The notes: a model not told the origin generated them from the letters alone. 6,630 nucleotides of DNA from an uncultured Collinsella sp. (GCA_900542235.1 UQNB01000092.1:1-6630), one strand, 5' to 3'; counted from the first letter of the stretch, positions 1-5,294 are shown. Program-made: numbers and translations.

Positions 1-1
1 T

Positions 2-220
2 CGGTCTTCTGGGGGGGCCCCTTTGCCCCCCGCTGGCCGCCCGCTTCCGGTGATGGCTGCCGAGGGCTCGCACCTCGCGGCTCGCACGGAGGGTGTCGCC
101 GCGGATGCCGCGCCGGTGTATGTGGCCGGTGATGCCCGCAACGGCAGCTCGCTCGTCGTGAACGCCATGGCCGATGCCCTGGCCTGCGCTGCCGAAGTCG
201 CCGAGGCGCTGGAGCTGTAA
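2..220 (+). CDS. C-terminal fragment of GltD-like FAD/NAD(P)-dependent oxidoreductase
   Basis: The frame is open from the left edge to the TAA ending at 220, so this is the 3' end of a longer gene. The readable tail contains VYVAGDARNGSSLVVNAMAD followed by an alanine-rich helix. This matches the C-terminal FAD-binding signature of the glutamate synthase small subunit family (V-F/Y-x-AGD-x-R-x-G-x-SLVV-x-A), where the GD aspartate contacts FAD. Family members pass electrons from NAD(P)H to a partner such as GltB, but many paralogues serve other reductases, so the substrate cannot be told from about 60 residues. The first ~45 nt contain runs of seven G and six C and give a low-complexity Gly/Pro peptide, which is probably assembly noise at a contig end. 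An apparent TTG start at 23 should not be believed. Family assignment is fairly sure; exact function is not. Confidence 0.7.
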   Translation, partial: RSSGGAPLPPAGRPLPVMAAEGSHLAARTEGVAADAAPVYVAGDARNGSSLVVNAMADALACAAEVAEALEL

Positions 221-260
221 AGTAGTCACGGAGATATTCAACAATCGAATCGGCAAGGGC

Positions 261-315
261 TGTCCCTAACTGCCGGCACAAAAGAGACGTCCCTTAGTGC
301 CGGCATTCGGGGACA
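261..315. repeat. Imperfect 55-nt palindrome downstream of the GltD-like gene
   Basis: The left arm TGTCCCTAACTGCCGGCAC (261-279) pairs with the right arm GTGCCGGCATTCGGGGACA (297-315) at 16 of 19 positions. The centre is near-palindromic around GACGTC (286-291), so almost the whole 55 nt can fold into one hairpin with a single bulge. It lies 40 nt after the stop codon of the upstream gene. There is no T-tract after the stem, so a classical Rho-independent terminator is not supported. A dispersed REP-like intergenic repeat is the better guess. Confidence 0.6.
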
Positions 316-617
316 CTCGTTGCGGATTTGCGAGCAGTTTGCTCGTTTGTCGACGTACGGGCGTTCATTTGTCGACTTCTTGGGCTGTGGTCACCTGTTG
401 TTTCTGTGGTGGCTGCGGGCATCTGGCTCAAAAGGGCGGGTTGGCCGTCTATGTTTACCTGCGGTTTTGTTGTGGTGCGCATTTTCGGTCAAGCTTTTCG
501 TCAAGTGTTTGGTCAGCATCTGGTTTGCAGCCGGGGGCCTATTTTGCCCGCACTGGTCGTGGCTGCCCACCCTCCTCGTAAGCTTAAATTGAGGTCCATC
601 AGTTTGAGGAGGATGCC
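316..617. other. Long T-rich non-coding leader or intergenic region
   Basis: No convincing gene is seen in this stretch. Short open frames exist on both strands, but they are Cys/Trp/Ser-rich or low in coding character, overlap one another in several frames, and lack Shine-Dalgarno sites. The + strand is visibly richer in T and TTTG/GTTT words than the flanking genes. Sub-structures visible are a perfect 6-bp hairpin CGAGCA-GTT-TGCTCG (331-345), a direct repeat TTTGTCGAC at 346-354 and 368-376 (22 nt apart, about two helical turns), and three degenerate 12-nt iterations of the type GGTCAAGCTTTT (487-498, 499-510, 511-522). It ends in the Shine-Dalgarno of the next gene. It could be a long 5' UTR, an untranslated RNA, or a decayed repeat; the sequence alone does not decide. 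Confidence 0.45.
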
Positions 618-1325
618 ATGACTGACCACGCTTTAGACCGAGCGCAGCTAGCCGAAGCCGTCGGCAACGATATTGCCGACATGGCCCATTTTTGGATGCT
701 GCGGAAGTTTCAATTCCTGGAGCCGGCGCGCGAGCAGTTCGAGATTATCGTCGACCCGTGGCTCAGCTATTGCGAGGAACCTTCTCAAAACGAAATCATG
801 GCCTACAACATGGCGTTTACCGATTGGCTGCTCTTCGAGCGCCCCTATCGCCATGGCAAGACGCTGCTCGAGCTATATGTTGACGAACCGCCGGCATCGC
901 TTGCACCCGCGGCGCTCGAGCGGCTTAAGCAAGTGCGCGGCACGCATTACTTTTCGCGTTTTGGCATTTTGGACAAGGATCCCGCGACTGGCATGGTCGT
1001 GCTGAAGGACACGCGCACCGATCATCGCTTTGATGTCTACGACCCGCATATCGTGCAAAAGGAGCATTGGAGCGACGGTGCGATTGCGGTGCGACTCGCG
1101 TGCGTCGGCGATGTCTGGCTGACGGCGGGACAGCTCTACCTGTATGACATCGCGCGCCTGAGCGACACGGCGGTCGACGGGCCGGGTGCGGTGCATCCCG
1201 AGGATCTGCAGGACGGCTTTGACACTTCGTGCATCAGCTTCTTCTTGCGGCTGGTCCGCGACATCATGGGCGCCCAGGGGCGGTACGTGAAGTCGCTCAG
1301 CATCTACGAGCAGGAGTGGGAGTAG
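618..1325 (+). CDS. Conserved-looking hypothetical protein, 235 aa, cytosolic
   Basis: This is a complete gene with ATG at 618 preceded by GAGGAGG (606-612) at 5-nt spacing, so the start is well supported. The protein has no signal peptide or membrane helix. Residues 1-45 look helical and acidic. Residues 67-85 read F-x-D-W-LLFERPYRHGKTLLE, and a beta-rich stretch follows (SRFGILDKDPATGMVVLKD, 113-131, then the RFDVYD segment ending near residue 142). This order (an F-x-x-W-x-L-F core, G-x-TLLE, then a small beta domain with VxLxDxxT) resembles an uncharacterised segment I associate with some SEC-C-linked bacterial proteins, but no SEC-C cysteine motif is present here. No catalytic motif is evident. 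It stands alone, with a ~400-nt leader upstream and repeat elements downstream, so context gives no function. Confidence 0.85.
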   Translation: MTDHALDRAQLAEAVGNDIADMAHFWMLRKFQFLEPAREQFEIIVDPWLSYCEEPSQNEIMAYNMAFTDWLLFERPYRHGKTLLELYVDEPPASLAPAALERLKQVRGTHYFSRFGILDKDPATGMVVLKDTRTDHRFDVYDPHIVQKEHWSDGAIAVRLACVGDVWLTAGQLYLYDIARLSDTAVDGPGAVHPEDLQDGFDTSCISFFLRLVRDIMGAQGRYVKSLSIYEQEWE

Positions 1326-1366
1326 GGATCGTTGGACTGGTACCGTCGCGTCGTTCTCCGCTGGTT

Positions 1367-1425
1367 TGTCTAAATCTGTAACGTTTAGGGGCCTGGAGAA
1401 CGTCTTACTGTTACAGATCGAGACG
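1367..1425 (+). repeat. 59-bp hairpin repeat, copy R1 (upstream, first of pair)
   Basis: The left arm TGTCTAAATCTGTAACG (1367-1383), a 25-nt apical segment, and the right arm TGTTACAGATCGAGACG (1409-1425) form an inverted repeat. The apical part begins TTTAGGGGCC and partly continues the stem. Three further copies of identical length occur at 1447, 2609 and 2690. R1 starts exactly 80 bp before R2. The right arm and the 5 nt after it are identical to those of R2. No T-tract follows, so terminator function is not supported. Confidence 0.9.
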
Positions 1426-1446
1426 TTTGGCACCTGGCTGGGGGAA

Positions 1447-1505
1447 TGTCTCAATCTGTAACATCTACAGGCCAAAAATCGGTCTTCCTGTTACAGATCG
1501 AGACG
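1447..1505 (+). repeat. 59-bp hairpin repeat, copy R2 (upstream, second of pair, abuts nuclease-like gene)
   Basis: The left arm is TGTCTCAATCTGTAACA (1447-1463) and the right arm is TGTTACAGATCGAGACG (1489-1505), with a 25-nt apical segment starting TCTACAGGCC. The right arm ends one base before an in-frame TTG (1507) and 25 nt before the first ATG (1531) of the AbiEi/PD-(D/E)XK-like gene. Any transcript entering that gene from upstream would carry this hairpin in its leader. Confidence 0.9.
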
Positions 1506-1530
1506 TTTGTCGGCAGCGGCAACAGCGGCG

Positions 1531-2601
1531 ATGGCCCATTTCTCCGATGTGGTGGTGATGGAAGTGTCTAATACCGTTTTTAAACACAAGCATGCAACAC
1601 GTAACACTTTGGCGCGGAATAGGATGCTTGCCAGGCTCAGGGAGGCGGCTGAACAAGGTGTGCTGCTTGTGACGCACGACAATGCCGAGCTCATGTGGCT
1701 GCGACGCCATGTGGGGACAGACGATATTGCGGAACCCGAATCGCACCTATTCTGTTTTCAGCATGATTGGGATGCGCTGACGCCGGCGGAGCGAGCGCTG
1801 CGTACCATCAAAGGGCTTGCGGAGTTTCATCCAGACTGGGCGTTTTGGGGTTATGACGCGGCGCTTTTGTGGGGTCTGGAGATGCCGAATGATCTGCTTG
1901 GGCCACGATATCTTGTTAAGACAGGTTGCTCGGTGCCGCTGAGTGCAGGATGTCGGCTGTTGCGTCCGCAGGCGGCGGGCGCACTTGAACAAGTCGACGG
2001 CGTGCGGGTGACGTCGTTTTGGCGCACGGTGGAGGACTGTCTGCTGCGTGCACCGTTTTCGTATGGTCTTGCGATTGCCGATTCTGCGCTGCGGGCGAAG
2101 GGCATATCGCGTGAGGATTTGTGCGAGTGCCTCCGTGCCGACTGCGAAGGCAGGCGTGGGTACCGCAGGGCGCAGGTGATTGCGTCGCACGCGGATGGGC
2201 TGTCCGAAAACGGTGGCGAGTCTCGGTTTCGGGCGTTCTTTATTGCATATGGCTTTCCAGTTCCGGAGTTGCAGGTGGAGTTTCACGACCCACTTGATCC
2301 GAGCCGGTCGTTTCGCGTCGATTATTTTTGGCGGCTCGAGGACGGGACATGTGTCATCGGCGAGCTCGACGGAAAGGGGAAGTACACCTTGCGGAACGGC
2401 GAGGGTCGGGAGTCGGTCGACCCATTCGTGGCAGAGCGTCAGCGGGAATCTCATCTGACAATGCTCGGGCATAAGGTGCTTCGGTTTACGTTTGATGAGC
2501 TCAAGAATCCGGGGAAGCTGGTTGAGAAGATGAGGCTAGCGGGTATTCCGCGACGGCCCGATTTGGCTGAGGAGTGGAGACGCCAGTGGTATGGGCGCTG
2601 A
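1531..2601 (+). CDS. AbiEi-like / PD-(D/E)XK (Vsr/DUF559-type) endonuclease-domain protein
   Basis: Numbered from ATG 1531 (356 aa). The N-terminal ~90 residues look like a helical or winged-helix segment. Residues 106-171 carry the AbiEi-like core: WGYDAALLWGLEMP (106-119), then VTSFWRTVEDCL with the R165-T166-x-x-D169 signature. The C-terminal ~130 residues look like a small PD-(D/E)XK nuclease: E230 in GESRFRAFFIAYG, D264 in FRVDYFW, E278-L-D-G-K282 with K284-Y, and a late ER-x-RE helix (302-306) before a final beta-strand. Actinobacteria carry many such orphan proteins, often annotated as type IV antitoxin-like or DUF559; their biochemical role is largely unknown. No AbiEii nucleotidyltransferase toxin lies nearby. 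The start is uncertain: TTG at 1507 and ATG at 1558 are in the same frame and none has a good Shine-Dalgarno. The gene sits tightly between repeat pairs R1-R2 and R3-R4. The catalytic residues look intact, so it need not be dead. Confidence 0.82.
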   Translation: MAHFSDVVVMEVSNTVFKHKHATRNTLARNRMLARLREAAEQGVLLVTHDNAELMWLRRHVGTDDIAEPESHLFCFQHDWDALTPAERALRTIKGLAEFHPDWAFWGYDAALLWGLEMPNDLLGPRYLVKTGCSVPLSAGCRLLRPQAAGALEQVDGVRVTSFWRTVEDCLLRAPFSYGLAIADSALRAKGISREDLCECLRADCEGRRGYRRAQVIASHADGLSENGGESRFRAFFIAYGFPVPELQVEFHDPLDPSRSFRVDYFWRLEDGTCVIGELDGKGKYTLRNGEGRESVDPFVAERQRESHLTMLGHKVLRFTFDELKNPGKLVEKMRLAGIPRRPDLAEEWRRQWYGR

Positions 2602-2608
2602 GAGGTTT

Positions 2609-2667
2609 TGTCTCGATCCGTAACGGTTAGAGGCTGTTTGAGCTCGTAATTGTTACAGATCGAGACA
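2609..2667 (+). repeat. 59-bp hairpin repeat, copy R3 (downstream, first of pair)
   Basis: The left arm TGTCTCGATCCGTAACG (2609-2625) and right arm TGTTACAGATCGAGACA (2651-2667) flank a 25-nt apical part beginning GTTAGAGGCT. It starts 7 nt after the TGA of the nuclease-like gene. Its left arm ends in G and is followed by x-TTAG, as in R1, whereas R2 and R4 end in A followed by TC. Confidence 0.9.
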
Positions 2668-2689
2668 AACCGGCGAAACGTCGACCGAA

Positions 2690-2748
2690 TGTCTTGATCT
2701 GTAACATCAAGGGGCCCAATAACCCTGTACTTGTTACAGATCGAGACA
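2690..2748 (+). repeat. 59-bp hairpin repeat, copy R4 (downstream, second of pair)
   Basis: The left arm TGTCTTGATCTGTAACA (2690-2706) and right arm TGTTACAGATCGAGACA (2732-2748) flank a 25-nt apical part beginning TCAAGGGGCC, where AGGG can pair with CCCT to extend the hairpin. It starts 81 bp after R3. It lies about 150 nt upstream of the amidohydrolase start. An open frame that begins inside it and runs into the amidohydrolase is not a plausible N-terminal extension. Confidence 0.9.
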
Positions 2749-2883
2749 TTTCCCTGGTGTCGCCGGGGTGGGACTGCAACGTATTCCGTCCCCACACATC
2801 CCCTCTTCCTTCCGTTAACCGATGCGTCTACGGCAATCCGGCGGGACTGGGCGATAATGGACAAATGTTCAAGTTAATCGTGA

Positions 2884-2891
2884 GGGAGGAG
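2884..2891 (+). promoter_or_regulatory. Shine-Dalgarno fixing the amidohydrolase start
   Basis: GGGAGGAG lies 6 nt before ATG 2898. It decides between this ATG and in-frame upstream alternatives: ATG 2865 and a TTG at 2694 inside repeat R4 lack such a site. The family's first beta-strand (LFINATILDG) begins 9 residues after this ATG, as expected. Confidence 0.85.
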
Positions 2892-2897
2892 CTCGAT

Positions 2898-4268
2898 ATG
2901 GCATCTGCCGATCGTTCCACGTTGTTTATCAATGCGACCATTCTGGATGGTTCGGAACATATGGAGCCGCAACCCGATATGGCCGTGACTGTTGAGCGCG
3001 GCGTCATCACCTGGATGGGGCCGAGTGCTGTGGCGCAGGCGCCTGCAGGTGCCGAGGTTATCGACCTGGGTGGTGCGTATCTCATGCCGGGCCTGATCAA
3101 TATGCACGTGCACCTGTGCGGCTCGGGCAAGCCTGTCTCGGCCGGCGATGCGGGCGCGCTGATGAAGAAGCTCGATAATCCCGTGGGGCGCGCCATCGTG
3201 CGCCATATTCTCAAGGGCAGCGCTCAGCAGCAGCTGGCAAGCGGCGTGACCACGGTGCGCGGCGCGGGTGACCCGTTGTTTGCCGACATTGCCGTGCGCG
3301 ACGCTATCGACGCCGGCAAGTATCAGGGGCCGCGCCTGGTAGCGCCGGGAACGGGCGTCACGGTGCCGGGCGGCCATGGCGCGGGCTTGTTCGCCCAGGT
3401 GGCCAACAGCCCCGTCGAGGCAGCCGAGCAGGTGCGAGACCTGTATGCGCGCGGTGCCGATGTCATCAAGCTGTTCGTGACGGGCGGCGTGTTCGACGCG
3501 ACCGAAGTAGGCGAGCCGGGCGTGCTGCGTATGCCGGCGGAGGTTGCCGCAGCGGCGTGCAAGGCGGCGCACGAGGTGGGCCTGCCGGTTATGGCTCATG
3601 TCGAGAGCACCGAGGGCGTGAAGGCCGCGCTTGAGGCCGGCGTCGATACGATCGAGCACGGCGCTCCGTTGACACCCGAGATCCTGGAGCTGTACCGCGG
3701 CGCCGCGGGCACGCAGCTCGAGGGACGTGCGCCCAGCGTTACCTGCACGATCAGCCCGGCGCTGCCGTTTGTATTGCTCGACCCGGAAAAGACCCATTCG
3801 ACCGATACGCAAAAGAAGAACGGCGACATCGTGTGCTCGGGCATTATCGAGAGTGCTCGTGCGGCGCTGGATGCCGGCGTTAAGGTAGGCTTGGGCACGG
3901 ACTCAAGCTGCCCGTTCGTGACGCAGTACGACATGTGGCGTGAGGTGGCCTATTTTGCCAAGTACGTGGGTGTGAGCAACGCCTTCGCGCTGCATACGGC
4001 TACGCAGGTCAATGCCGAGCTGCTGGGGCTGGGTGGCGAGACCGGCACAATCGAGTGCGGCAAGGCCGCCGATATCCTGGTGACGCGCAAGAATCCGCTC
4101 GATGACCTGTGCGCTCTGCGTGAGCCGATACATGTGATGTGTCGCGGTGATCTGGTACGCAAGCTCAAGGTGAAGCGTATTCCCGAGGTGGACGCCGAGC
4201 TCGACGCGATTATGGCCATGCCTGCCGAAGCGCTGGTTGAGGAGCTGGCCCGCGACGGTGTGGCGTAG
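2898..4268 (+). CDS. Metal-dependent amidohydrolase (imidazolonepropionase/prolidase-like)
   Basis: This is a complete 456-aa cytosolic enzyme of the amidohydrolase superfamily. An N-terminal beta-sandwich (about 1-64, INATILDG) precedes the TIM barrel, and the sandwich is completed by the C-terminal segment (GKAADILVTRKNPLDD). Metal and catalytic residues are all visible: H70-V-H72 after beta-1, K191 in the IKLFVTGG segment (the likely carboxylated bridging lysine), H234 in MAHVES, H254 in IEHGAP, and D335 in GLGTDSS. These fit a binuclear-site hydrolase. The IEHG and GxGTD spacing is typical of the imidazolonepropionase-like subgroup, which includes Xaa-Pro/Xaa-Arg dipeptidases. Neighbouring his or hut genes are absent, so histidine degradation is not supported and dipeptide or amide hydrolysis is only a guess. 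A possible -10 (GATAAT, 2853-2858) lies 40 nt upstream without a convincing -35. The gene appears monocistronic and ends at a strong terminator. Confidence 0.92.
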   Translation: MASADRSTLFINATILDGSEHMEPQPDMAVTVERGVITWMGPSAVAQAPAGAEVIDLGGAYLMPGLINMHVHLCGSGKPVSAGDAGALMKKLDNPVGRAIVRHILKGSAQQQLASGVTTVRGAGDPLFADIAVRDAIDAGKYQGPRLVAPGTGVTVPGGHGAGLFAQVANSPVEAAEQVRDLYARGADVIKLFVTGGVFDATEVGEPGVLRMPAEVAAAACKAAHEVGLPVMAHVESTEGVKAALEAGVDTIEHGAPLTPEILELYRGAAGTQLEGRAPSVTCTISPALPFVLLDPEKTHSTDTQKKNGDIVCSGIIESARAALDAGVKVGLGTDSSCPFVTQYDMWREVAYFAKYVGVSNAFALHTATQVNAELLGLGGETGTIECGKAADILVTRKNPLDDLCALREPIHVMCRGDLVRKLKVKRIPEVDAELDAIMAMPAEALVEELARDGVA

Positions 4269-4301
4269 ATGTGACAAAGGTGCAGCTCCGTTGCCGCATA
4301 C

Positions 4302-4339
4302 AAAAAGCCGAGGTCTCAACACGAGGCCTCGGCTTTTTT
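4302..4339. terminator. Bidirectional Rho-independent terminator
   Basis: AAAAAGCCGAGG (4302-4313) pairs perfectly with CCTCGGCTTTTT (4327-4338), giving an 8-bp GC-rich stem with A-tract and T-tract on either side and a 13-nt loop. It starts 33 nt after the amidohydrolase stop and lies 62 nt past the stop of the convergent zinc-ribbon gene. The T-run on + and the A-run read from - let it serve both converging transcripts. Confidence 0.93.
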
Positions 4340-4361
4340 ATCGAACAAATACTTAAGATTT

Positions 4362-4390
4362 GGGACAAACAAACCTGATTAATTTGTCCC
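4362..4390. repeat. Short inverted repeat between terminator and zinc-ribbon gene
   Basis: GGGACAAA (4362-4369) and TTTGTCCC (4383-4390) are perfect 8-nt inverted arms around a 13-nt AT-rich loop. A second small hairpin, CCCGC-GT-GCGGG (4388-4399), overlaps its right arm, so the two structures are mutually exclusive. It lies just after the stop of the - strand gene. It could be an mRNA 3'-end structure or a remnant of an intergenic repeat; there is no T-tract to make it a terminator. Confidence 0.45.
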
Positions 4391-4401
4391 GCGTGCGGGC
4401 G

Positions 4402-4875
4402 CTAGGAGCGGGTTTCCATCTTGGCGTGGCACTTGGGGCAGGTGACGCGGATCTTGCCTTTGCCCTTGGGGACGGAGAGCATCTGGCCGCAGTTGGGGCA
4501 CTTGAGGTATGCCGTGGTCTTGCGTCCCTTCCACATCTTCTTGGCCGTGCGCTTGGCGCGCTCAAAGTCTTCCTTGCTCGTTCCAGCCGCGCGCGAGGTG
4601 CTGGCCGCTGCAGCGCCGCCGCCCAAGCTGGCGACAAACTTGCCCAAGCCGGGGACGTTCGCGGTCGCGGCGACAAAGGCAGCGTTTTCCTTGCGACGCG
4701 CATCGATGTTTTTGGACAGGCCGCGCAGCACGCCAATCACGATTACGGCGATGGCAATCCAGCTGAGCCACTGGATGTGGGCTATCGATCCGATCATCGC
4801 GATGACAATGCCGGCAAAACCCATCACGATGGTGAGTTCATCGGCACCATTGCGGCCCTTCATAAAGTCATTCAT
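4402..4875 (-). CDS. Two-helix membrane protein with C-terminal zinc ribbon
   Basis: This gene encodes 157 aa from ATG at 4875, chosen because AAAGG lies 8 nt upstream and because the sequence opens MNDFMKGRNGADEL, a start I associate with small zinc-ribbon membrane proteins (F-M-x-G-R-x-G-x-D-x-L). An ATG ten codons upstream is in frame but lacks a site. Two hydrophobic helices follow (about 15-32 and 36-53), then a basic/alanine-rich linker (60-120). The C-terminal zinc ribbon has CPNCG (C126, C129) and CPKC (C146, C149) with basic KGKGK between, a likely Zn(II) knuckle. The ribbon probably faces the cytoplasm, where it could bind nucleic acid or protein. Function is unknown. It follows csoR in the same direction, but two operator-like palindromes and ~146 nt separate them, suggesting its own promoter. 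Confidence 0.85.
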   Translation of the reverse strand: MNDFMKGRNGADELTIVMGFAGIVIAMIGSIAHIQWLSWIAIAVIVIGVLRGLSKNIDARRKENAAFVAATANVPGLGKFVASLGGGAAAASTSRAAGTSKEDFERAKRTAKKMWKGRKTTAYLKCPNCGQMLSVPKGKGKIRVTCPKCHAKMETRS

Positions 4876-4945
4876 GCAAATTGCCTTTCGTTCGATATGC
4901 TGCACGCCTTTATACCCGATTTAGAGCAAGGGGGACAGGTTAATC

Positions 4946-4962
4946 TGCACCAAGGTGGTGCA
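4946..4962. promoter_or_regulatory. Operator-like palindrome 1 upstream of zinc-ribbon gene
   Basis: TGCACCA-AGG-TGGTGCA is a perfect 7+7 inverted repeat, 71 nt upstream of the zinc-ribbon start. A second site of the same arms lies 34 bp away, about three helical turns, as expected for two dimers on one DNA face. No T-tract follows, so a DNA-binding site is likelier than a terminator. The cognate regulator is unknown. Confidence 0.65.
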
Positions 4963-4979
4963 AACGTACCTATCCCCGA

Positions 4980-4996
4980 TGCACCAAGATGGTGCA
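4980..4996. promoter_or_regulatory. Operator-like palindrome 2 upstream of zinc-ribbon gene
   Basis: TGCACCA-AGA-TGGTGCA has arms identical to the first site, differing only in the 3-nt centre (AGA against AGG). It lies 25 nt beyond the csoR stop on the - strand. The motif does not resemble known CsoR operators, which carry C/G runs, so CsoR autoregulation through these sites is not supported. Confidence 0.65.
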
Positions 4997-5021
4997 AAGA
5001 AGTCTGTCTCCAATGCCTCAA

Positions 5022-5294
5022 TTACTTGGAGAGCTTGTCGACGACGCGTTCGATCTCGGCGAGCTTGGCGGCCTTGAGGTCTTCGTCGCCCGATTCGATT
5101 GCCGAAGTCACGCAGCCCTCAATGTGGGCCTTGAGCACGTCGGCGTTAATGCGCGCGAGGAGCGCCTGTGTGGCCATAAGCTGCGTGGAAATATCGACGC
5201 AATAGCGGTCCTCCTCGACCATCCGCAGGATGCCGTCGATCTGCCCGCGTGCCGTCTTAAGCATGCGAGTCACCGATTTATGGTCTGCCATCAT
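5022..5294 (-). CDS. csoR: CsoR-family copper-sensing transcriptional repressor
   Basis: This is a complete 90-aa all-helical protein, the usual CsoR length. The Cu(I)-binding C-H-C triad is present with family spacing: C32 in RYCVDI, H57 and C61 in AHIEGC (25 and 4 residues apart, with Y31 before the first Cys, as in M. tuberculosis CsoR). The N-terminus KSVTRMLKTARGQIDGILRMVEED is the conserved helix 1. CsoR tetramers bind operator DNA when copper-free and release it on binding Cu(I). The ATG at 5294 follows GAGGA at 6-nt spacing; an adjacent ATG (5291) is possible. It lies 38 nt downstream of copZ and is probably the last copper gene of a copA-copZ-csoR transcript. The promoter it would control lies outside the window, upstream of copA. 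Confidence 0.93.
   Translation of the reverse strand: MMADHKSVTRMLKTARGQIDGILRMVEEDRYCVDISTQLMATQALLARINADVLKAHIEGCVTSAIESGDEDLKAAKLAEIERVVDKLSK

Noticed and set aside
294..621. Several small frames in the 300-nt leader
   Set aside because: They overlap in multiple frames and strands, lack ribosome sites, and have unusual Cys/Trp/Ser composition.
1367..1505. R1/R2 as tandem Rho-independent terminators of the upstream gene
   Set aside because: The stems are not GC-rich and no T-tract follows any copy on either strand; the same elements also occur after another gene.
1747..2472. Long antisense frame (241 codons) opposite the nuclease-like gene
   Set aside because: It is a shadow of a gene with clear motifs; the antisense product is Arg/Pro-rich with no recognisable domain.
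1367..2748. CRISPR array, because repeats recur with ~80-bp period
   Set aside because: There are only two units on each side of a gene, each unit is itself a 59-bp hairpin, the gaps are 21-22 nt, and there are no cas genes.
2694..2897. 68-residue N-terminal extension of the amidohydrolase
   Set aside because: It begins inside repeat R4, has no Shine-Dalgarno and no family homology; GGGAGGAG before ATG 2898 sets the start.
2874..3812. 312-codon antisense frame opposite the amidohydrolase
   Set aside because: It arises from high GC codon structure; the + strand frame has all catalytic motifs.
4946..4996. CsoR operators
   Set aside because: The sequence lacks the C/G-run palindrome typical of CsoR sites and lies downstream of csoR, not before copA.
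4360..5205. 281-codon + strand frame spanning the zinc-ribbon and csoR regions
   Set aside because: It runs antisense to two genes with clear domains and crosses the operator region.
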